A program made the translations under genes and the position numbers. A stretch of 9,779 bases of DNA from the NCBI GenBank assembly GCA_031378805.1, contig JANNEO010000070.1, positions 1 through 9,779 of the forward strand, written 5' to 3'. Position 1 is the first letter of the stretch, and every line of letters starts with the position of its first letter. This DNA is from JADCCX01 sp031378805. Lineage in GTDB: Bacteria; Pseudomonadota; Alphaproteobacteria; Rhizobiales; Beijerinckiaceae. A model generated the notes under the pieces. It was not told where the DNA came from and searched no databases. It saw only the letters and a list, made by a program, of their open reading frames with translations. Below, in pieces: positions 5,896 to 9,779 of this stretch.

Positions 5896-6444
5896 ATGGT
5901 TTCAGCAGCAGATAATCCCGCATCAGCGCCACAGTTCGCGCCTGACATGGCGTTGATCGAACTTGTGTTCTTCGGCTACCGCGATTTCGTGGGCGAACCG
6001 GACAGGGTGCTCTCGCGCTTCCGCTTTGGCCGGGCACATCACCGCGTGCTGCATTTCGTGAACCGCCGATCCGGGCTGACGATCGCGGCGCTCCTGGATA
6101 TCCTCGGCATCACCAAGCAGAGCCTGGCGCGTGTCCTGAAAGACCTGATCGAGGGCGGCTTCATCGAGCAGAGGTCCGGTCCGGATGATCGACGTCAGCG
6201 CCTGCTGCATCTGACGGACAAGGGGACCATGCTGGCGCGGGAACTTGCGGAACGGCAGGGTCGGCGCATCGCCGAGGCGTTGAAGGAGGCTGGCCCAGAA
6301 AGCCGGGAGATCATCGCCCGCTTCCTGATGGGCTTGATTGAAAGGGGTGAGCGGGAGCATATCAAGGCCATGATCGGACCAAGTGCTCCCTCTGCCCGCA
6401 TTGCGCCCCCTGGAAACATCCCGGCCAGCAAGGGGTTCGCATGA
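5896..6444 (+). CDS. petP: MarR family transcriptional regulator, PetP-like
   Basis: Predicted DNA-binding regulator, 182 residues. It has the pattern I associate with PetP of Rhodobacter: ALIELVFFGYRDFVGEPD (residues 19-36), FRFGRAHHRVLHFVNRR (42-58), a winged helix-turn-helix with recognition helix GITKQSLARVLKDL (71-84), and the wing DDRRQRLLHLT (97-107). In Rhodobacter capsulatus PetP and PetR were described together as needed for cytochrome bc1 expression; whether that role holds here is unknown. The start at 5896 is preceded by GAAGGA at short spacing; Met18 is a possible alternative start nearer the conserved block. The Pro/Ala-rich tail after residue 160 is likely disordered. The stop overlaps the next start as ATGA. 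Regulation by its own product is suggested by the inverted repeat upstream. Confidence 0.87.
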   Translation: MVSAADNPASAPQFAPDMALIELVFFGYRDFVGEPDRVLSRFRFGRAHHRVLHFVNRRSGLTIAALLDILGITKQSLARVLKDLIEGGFIEQRSGPDDRRQRLLHLTDKGTMLARELAERQGRRIAEALKEAGPESREIIARFLMGLIERGEREHIKAMIGPSAPSARIAPPGNIPASKGFA

Positions 6445-7160
6445 GTGCGGCTGTCGCCTCTGCGCCGTCTGATGACGCCCACCATATTCTGATCGTGGAC
6501 GATGACACGCGCATCCGCTCGCTGCTGTCACAGTTCCTCAAGACCAATGGCTATCGCGTGACCACCGCGGAAAGCGCCGCCGATGCCCGCAAACGCATGG
6601 AGGGGCTGGCTTTCGACCTGATCATCCTCGATGTGATGATGCCGGGCGAGAACGGCTTCCAGTTTGCGGAAACACTGCGCCAGTCATCGGTCGTACCCAT
6701 CTTGATGCTCACGGCGCTGGCCGATATCAACGACCGGATCCGCGGCTTCGAATTGGGCGTGGATGACTATCTCTCCAAACCCTTCGACCCGCGCGAGCTG
6801 CTGCTGCGCGTTGGCTCGATCCTGCGGCGCGTCACGGCACCGCCACCAGCCAACCAGAATATCGCGCCCGAAAGCGTGTCCTTTGGACACTTCGCCTTCC
6901 ATGTGATGCGCAGCGAACTGACGCAAGGCGGCGAGATCGTGAAGATCACCGACCGCGAGCGTGACATGATGAAACTGCTGGCCGAGGCCAATGGCGCCCC
7001 CGTGACACGCGATGCGCTTGCCGGACCAGGCTCGGATGCAAACGAGCGGACCATCGATGTGCAGATCAACCGGCTGCGCCGCAAGATCGAGCGTGATCCA
7101 GCCAATCCGACCTATCTGCAGACAGTCAGGGGATCGGGCTATCGCCTGATCGTGGACTGA
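6441..7160 (+). CDS. petR: OmpR-type response regulator, PetR-like
   Basis: Two-component response regulator, 239 residues. The receiver domain (about 15-130) has the acidic cluster D20-D22, phosphoacceptor D64 in IILDVMMPGENG, T91 and K113 (SKPFDPREL). The OmpR/PhoB winged-helix effector domain (about 145-239) ends with the typical ERTIDVQINRLRRKIE and VRGSGYRL. It should bind DNA as a dimer when phosphorylated by the kinase encoded next. The start at 6441 overlaps the MarR-type stop and has AAGGGG upstream at normal spacing. The stop shares one base with the kinase start (TGATG). The petR symbol rests on the PetP-type neighbour and overall resemblance; rhizobial members of this branch may carry other names. 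Confidence 0.87.
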   Translation: MSAAVASAPSDDAHHILIVDDDTRIRSLLSQFLKTNGYRVTTAESAADARKRMEGLAFDLIILDVMMPGENGFQFAETLRQSSVVPILMLTALADINDRIRGFELGVDDYLSKPFDPRELLLRVGSILRRVTAPPPANQNIAPESVSFGHFAFHVMRSELTQGGEIVKITDRERDMMKLLAEANGAPVTRDALAGPGSDANERTIDVQINRLRRKIERDPANPTYLQTVRGSGYRLIVD

Positions 7161-8530
7161 TGTTGATGCGTCCGGGCGCGATGCTGTTTGGCGCCAGGGA
7201 CGGATTCTCGCGGGCCACGCGTTTCATCAAGGCGGTGCTGCCCAAGGGGCTCTACGCACGCTCGCTGCTGATTGTCATCGCGCCGGTCGTGCTGCTGCAA
7301 TCCGTCATCGCCTACGCTTTCATGGAGCGGCACTGGCAGACCGTGACCAACCGCCTTTCGGCGTCGGTTGCATCAGATGTCGCGGCGTTGGTGGAGATCT
7401 ACGAGAAGCTGCCGAGGAAGGACACCGAAGGAAGGTTGCTGACGGACATCGCCGAGCAGAAGCTGGGACTTGATGTCGATATCCTGCCCAATGATCCTCT
7501 GCCGCGCATCAGCCCGAAGCCTTTCTTCAGTTTTCTCGACACGGCGCTGTCCAACGAAATCCGCCTGCGGGTCGGGCGTCCGTTCTGGATCGATACGGTC
7601 GGGCGCTCGAACATGGTCGAGATTCGGGTGCAGGTGGATGGGGCCGTGATGCGGGTCATGGCGCGGCGCAGCCAGACCTACGCCTCCAACGCGCATATCT
7701 TCCTGGTCTGGATGGTGGGAACATCGCTGATCCTTTTGACTGTGGCGGTGCTGTTCCTGCGCAACCAGATCAAACCCATTCTCGCGCTTGCCGATGCGGC
7801 GGAGGATTTCGGCAAGGGGCGCGACATCGAGTTTCGTCCTAGAGGGGCCAGGGAAGTGCGCCGTGCGGGTGCCGCCTTCATGGACATGCGGCGGCGCATC
7901 GCCCGCCAGATCGAACAGCGCACGACCATGCTGAACGGCGTCAGCCATGATCTGCGCACCGTGCTCACGCGCTTCCGGCTGTCACTGGAGATGCTGCAGC
8001 AAAGCCCGGAGCTCGATGACCTGAAGCGCGATGTCGACGAAATGTCCCGGATGCTGGAGGCCTATCTCTCCTTCGCCCGGGGCGATGCGGGCGAGATGGC
8101 ACAAGCCACGGATCTGCGGGCGCTGCTGGAGGAGTTCAAATCCGATGCGGAGCGCCAGGGACACCCCACGACCCTGGTTCTGGAAGGCGACACCAACGTC
8201 ACCTTGCGCCGCGATGCCTTCCGCCGCCTGCTGGGTAACCTCGTCTCCAACGCGGCCCGCTATGGCGACGATATCCAGATTACCGCCGTGCATGATGCCC
8301 GCTATCTGACAGTGCATGTCGATGATGATGGGCCGGGCATCGCGCCTGACATGCGGGACGATGTGTTCCGGCCTTTCCTGAGGCTCGACGAGGCCAGGAA
8401 CCAGGATCACGGCGGCTCTGGCCTTGGCCTTGCCATTTCGCGGGATATCGCGCGGTCGCATGGCGGCGATATCCTGCTGTCCGACAGCCCGCTGGGCGGC
8501 CTGCGGGCCAGCGTGCGGCTACCGGTCTAG
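7160..8530 (+). CDS. Membrane sensor histidine kinase, EnvZ-like
   Basis: Probable cognate sensor for the response regulator encoded just upstream. The 456-residue protein has a cytoplasmic N-terminus, a first membrane span at about 34-54, a periplasmic sensing region of about 120 residues (55-177) with no domain I recognise, a second span at about 178-200, a HAMP linker (about 201-255), the H box with phosphorylatable H263 in GVSHDLRT, the N box LLGNLVSNAARYG (357-369), G1 DDDGPGIAPD (388-397) and G2 GGSGLGLAIS (418-427). The proline that usually follows HDLRT is valine here (HDLRTVLTRF). The start at 7160 is fused to the previous stop (TGATG); a second ATG lies two codons later, and no separate ribosome site is visible, so translation is probably coupled. 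The 3' end overlaps the convergent racemase-family gene by 12 bp. Confidence 0.93.
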   Translation: MLMRPGAMLFGARDGFSRATRFIKAVLPKGLYARSLLIVIAPVVLLQSVIAYAFMERHWQTVTNRLSASVASDVAALVEIYEKLPRKDTEGRLLTDIAEQKLGLDVDILPNDPLPRISPKPFFSFLDTALSNEIRLRVGRPFWIDTVGRSNMVEIRVQVDGAVMRVMARRSQTYASNAHIFLVWMVGTSLILLTVAVLFLRNQIKPILALADAAEDFGKGRDIEFRPRGAREVRRAGAAFMDMRRRIARQIEQRTTMLNGVSHDLRTVLTRFRLSLEMLQQSPELDDLKRDVDEMSRMLEAYLSFARGDAGEMAQATDLRALLEEFKSDAERQGHPTTLVLEGDTNVTLRRDAFRRLLGNLVSNAARYGDDIQITAVHDARYLTVHVDDDGPGIAPDMRDDVFRPFLRLDEARNQDHGGSGLGLAISRDIARSHGGDILLSDSPLGGLRASVRLPV

Positions 8531-9151
8531 CAGTGAGCGCAGCTTGCGCACCGCGCTGTGCGGCGTGGTGAGCACGGTGCGCCCGGTCGCCGCCGCCACA
8601 GATGGCGCTGCACGCGCGAGGCTGAACTGTGCCAGCGCGATGACATCGCACGCCGCCAGGCTTTTCGCGGCCTCCGCTGCCAGGCGGTCGTGCTCCACCC
8701 CGTCGTCCCGGTCGAGCGCCGCCATTGCGCCTGCGATGAACCGGGTCTTCAATTGGACGGTTGGCGGAAACTCCGCCGGCATCGACGCCAGCGTCGGCGC
8801 GAAGCTTGCCATCAGTCCAATCGAAGTGCCTGCTCGCAGCGCTTCCTCGATCATGGCCTCGTTCGGCGTGAGCACCGGAATCTGCGGAAAAGCCTGCTTG
8901 ACCGCTTTGATGCACGGGCCGAACGCCGAGCAGGTGAAGAGTATGCCACGCGCTCCAGTGCCAATGGCATACTGCGCGAGGCCCAGAAATCGCTCAGTCA
9001 TCCCGGCAGTCAGGCCGCCGTCGCGGGCCAGGTCGGCCGACAGGCTGTCGTCCAGGAGGTTCATGAGCGAGGCCTCGGGCCACAGCTCGCGGAACGCCCT
9101 TTCGATGGGTGGCGGCGAATGCCGCAGGGCGTGAATCAAGGCGATCCTCAT
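8519..9151 (-). CDS. Asp/Glu racemase superfamily protein
   Basis: Cytoplasmic protein of 210 residues with the two-lobe Asp/Glu/hydantoin racemase pattern. The first catalytic-type Cys is C74 in GILFTCSAFGP, followed by VLTPNEAMIEEAL (93-105) and GTSIGLMASFAPTL (108-121), typical of the family. The second lobe, where two-Cys racemases have GCTG-like sequence, reads VIALAQFSLARAAP (170-183) with no Cys at the matching place. The nearest is C168, slightly before it. A classic two-base racemase mechanism is therefore doubtful; a one-Cys enzyme (decarboxylase-, isomerase- or hydrolase-like) or another role is possible. The substrate is unknown. The start at 9151 has no good Shine-Dalgarno, and a broken reading frame ends only 9 bp upstream. 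The gene overlaps the kinase gene tail to tail. Confidence 0.85.
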   Translation of the reverse strand: MRIALIHALRHSPPPIERAFRELWPEASLMNLLDDSLSADLARDGGLTAGMTERFLGLAQYAIGTGARGILFTCSAFGPCIKAVKQAFPQIPVLTPNEAMIEEALRAGTSIGLMASFAPTLASMPAEFPPTVQLKTRFIAGAMAALDRDDGVEHDRLAAEAAKSLAACDVIALAQFSLARAAPSVAAATGRTVLTTPHSAVRKLRSLLDR

Positions 9152-9160
9152 GGGCTTGAA

Positions 9161-9385
9161 TTAGCACCCGCCCATGCCGTCGTCGATGTCATCCGTGGCG
9201 ACGCAGGTGGCGCGGGCCATCGCCCTGGCCTGACTGCTGGAGGGGGAGCAGCTGGTGGCGTGAGGAGCCGCGACTCACCCGCACGACACAGCGTGGACAT
9301 CGGTATCGGGCCGCGTGGGCCGAATCGCTGCTTCGACCAGACACCCTTGATGACAACGACCGTTGCAAATCAGTCGCTCTCTCAT
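9161..9385 (-). pseudogene. Possible Cys-rich small protein frame broken by one UGA
   Basis: On the minus strand an ATG at 9385 opens a frame of 74 codons that ends with TAA at 9161-9163, only 9 bp before the racemase-family start. It is interrupted once by TGA (9275-9277, codon 37). The first half contains CNGRCHQGC (Cys 7, 11, 15) and ends VSCG. The second half runs VAAPHATSC and ends DDIDDGMGGC, with about 90% G/C at third codon positions. Tight spacing to the next gene and codon use argue for a real or recently real gene; the stop and the lack of a ribosome site argue against. I do not recognise the family. It could also be chance in a GC-rich region. Confidence 0.25.
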
Positions 9386-9454
9386 GCCGTTGGCCCTGGC
9401 TTTCACCCATAGCGGTTGAATTCCAGCCGCTCTCCCGTCATCCCTGCCAAATCC

Positions 9455-9484
9455 TTGCCCAAATCGATGCAAGATCGATATAAA
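9455..9484 (+). promoter_or_regulatory. Candidate rightward promoter
   Basis: TTGCCC (9455-9460), 18-bp spacer, TATAAA (9479-9484), in the only AT-rich part of this gap. Transcription would start near 9491 and run rightward through the stem-rich stretch, leaving at least 280 nt of leader before the window edge. This is a motif match only. Confidence 0.35.
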
Positions 9485-9571
9485 CTCATGATATCAGTGC
9501 TTTGAATGATTTTATCCGCCACTTTCCGTCGCAAATCTTAACGACATGTTACCCCGATGGTTCAAATGCGG

Positions 9572-9720
9572 TGCCAAAGCGTGGCGTTTTGGCAACAGCC
9601 CCCTGAAAACACCCCCCCGAACCGGCAGGAGGCCGCCTCGGCGGTTGCCGGGTCTGCCGGGCTGTGTCAGGAAAACAGGGCGACAGGGGGCTCCCCAGTC
9701 GTTCCTTCTGCGCCTGCCGG
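9572..9720 (+). ncRNA. Candidate structured RNA or 5' leader with nested and competing stems
   Basis: Perfect pairings on the plus strand: a hairpin TGCCAAA/TTTGGCA (9572-9578 / 9588-9594); a long-range 9-bp stem AGCCCCCTG/CAGGGGGCT (9597-9605 / 9684-9692) that closes a domain of about 95 nt; inside it a stem CCGGCA/TGCCGG (9622-9627 / 9646-9651) capped by a hairpin GAGG/CCTC (9629-9632 / 9636-9639). TGCCGG occurs again at 9655-9660 and 9715-9720, so CCGGCA has three possible partners. I do not recognise it as tRNA, RNase P RNA, tmRNA, SRP RNA or a cobalamin riboswitch. The GC content alone favours some stems by chance. Confidence 0.3.
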
Positions 9721-9779
9721 AATGATTCAAGTCGGTAGTCGTGGTGTCAGGGGGAAAGGTGAAGGGCGAGGGCAACCTC

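Larger units (their letters stand above)
9152..9779. other. Region without a convincing intact gene
   Basis: This 628-bp stretch has no intact coding frame that I trust. Its left part (to about 9410) is GC-rich and contains the UGA-interrupted Cys-rich frame on the minus strand. The middle (about 9460-9540) is AT-rich, with two ATCGAT sites (9463-9468, 9474-9479), the palindrome TGATATCA (9489-9496) and a promoter-like sequence. The right part (9570-9720) is GC-rich with several stems. The last 60 bases show no start codon with a good ribosome site. A gene beyond the right edge is likely but cannot be named. Confidence 0.6.

Noticed and set aside
9221..9278. Selenocysteine insertion at the in-frame UGA
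   Set aside because: The only hairpin shortly downstream has a 5-bp stem and a loop of C and T, lacking the G/GU loop expected of a bacterial SECIS.
8424..9412. Two plus-strand open frames (236 and 284 codons) opposite the racemase-family gene
   Set aside because: Both are antisense shadows with Arg/Ala-rich or Gly-rich composition; the racemase-family frame has the family motifs.
9512..9775. Minus-strand open frame of 87 codons across the stem-rich stretch
   Set aside because: Its composition (runs of Thr, Arg, Gly) follows from the palindromic DNA, there is no ribosome site and no recognisable domain.
9560..9779. Cobalamin riboswitch, tmRNA, RNase P RNA or SRP RNA in the stem-rich stretch
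   Set aside because: The conserved sequence boxes I know for each of these were sought by eye on both strands and are absent.
1..9779. CRISPR array, tRNA, insertion sequence or known defence system
   Set aside because: No regularly spaced direct repeats, no cloverleaf-type sequence with GGTTCGAATCC-like arms, no transposase or integrase, and no defence gene beyond the toxin-antitoxin pair.

Overview
The window looks like ordinary chromosomal DNA of a high-GC alphaproteobacterium, most likely Rhizobiales (Hyphomicrobiales). The reasons are the uvrC-pgsA-moaD-moaE gene order, an ilvE divergent from a PetP/PetR-type regulator pair, C/G-rich third codon positions, a CTTGAC-type promoter, and a palindromic repeat of the kind scattered through rhizobial genomes. 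I cannot assign a genus. Names rest on motif recognition and recall of families, not on a database search.

Layout. Bases 1-2954 (+) hold the 3' part of uvrC (nucleotide excision repair), then pgsA (phosphatidylglycerol-phosphate synthase), moaD and moaE (the two subunits of molybdopterin synthase). The last three genes are coupled by stop/start overlaps. uvrC carries an in-frame, coding copy of a palindromic repeat. The last codons of moaD form an in-frame run of seven G directly before the stop; a -1 slip there would fuse MoaD to MoaE. Bases 2955-4076 (-) hold a DUF1003 membrane protein and a LysE/RhtB-type exporter, which abut moaE tail to tail. Bases 4140-4822 (-) hold a VapBC-type toxin-antitoxin module with its own promoter and a near-perfect 34-bp dyad operator. 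Bases 4840-5715 (-) are ilvE, the branched-chain amino acid aminotransferase.

Bases 5810-8530 (+) are a three-gene regulatory operon divergent from ilvE: a MarR-type regulator (PetP-like), an OmpR-type response regulator (PetR-like) and a membrane histidine kinase. All three are translationally coupled, and a 23-bp inverted repeat overlaps the predicted -10, which suggests autoregulation. Bases 8519-9151 (-) encode an Asp/Glu racemase-family protein that overlaps the kinase tail to tail by 12 bp.

The last ~630 bases hold no convincing intact gene. They contain a Cys-rich reading frame broken by one in-frame UGA just upstream of the racemase gene. They also contain a candidate rightward promoter, followed by a GC-rich stretch with several nested and competing stems. 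That stretch could be the long 5' leader of a gene beyond the window or an unclassified small RNA. No CRISPR array, tRNA, rRNA, insertion sequence or obvious new defence system was found. The least explained parts are this 3' region, the moaD slippery run and the repeat inside uvrC.
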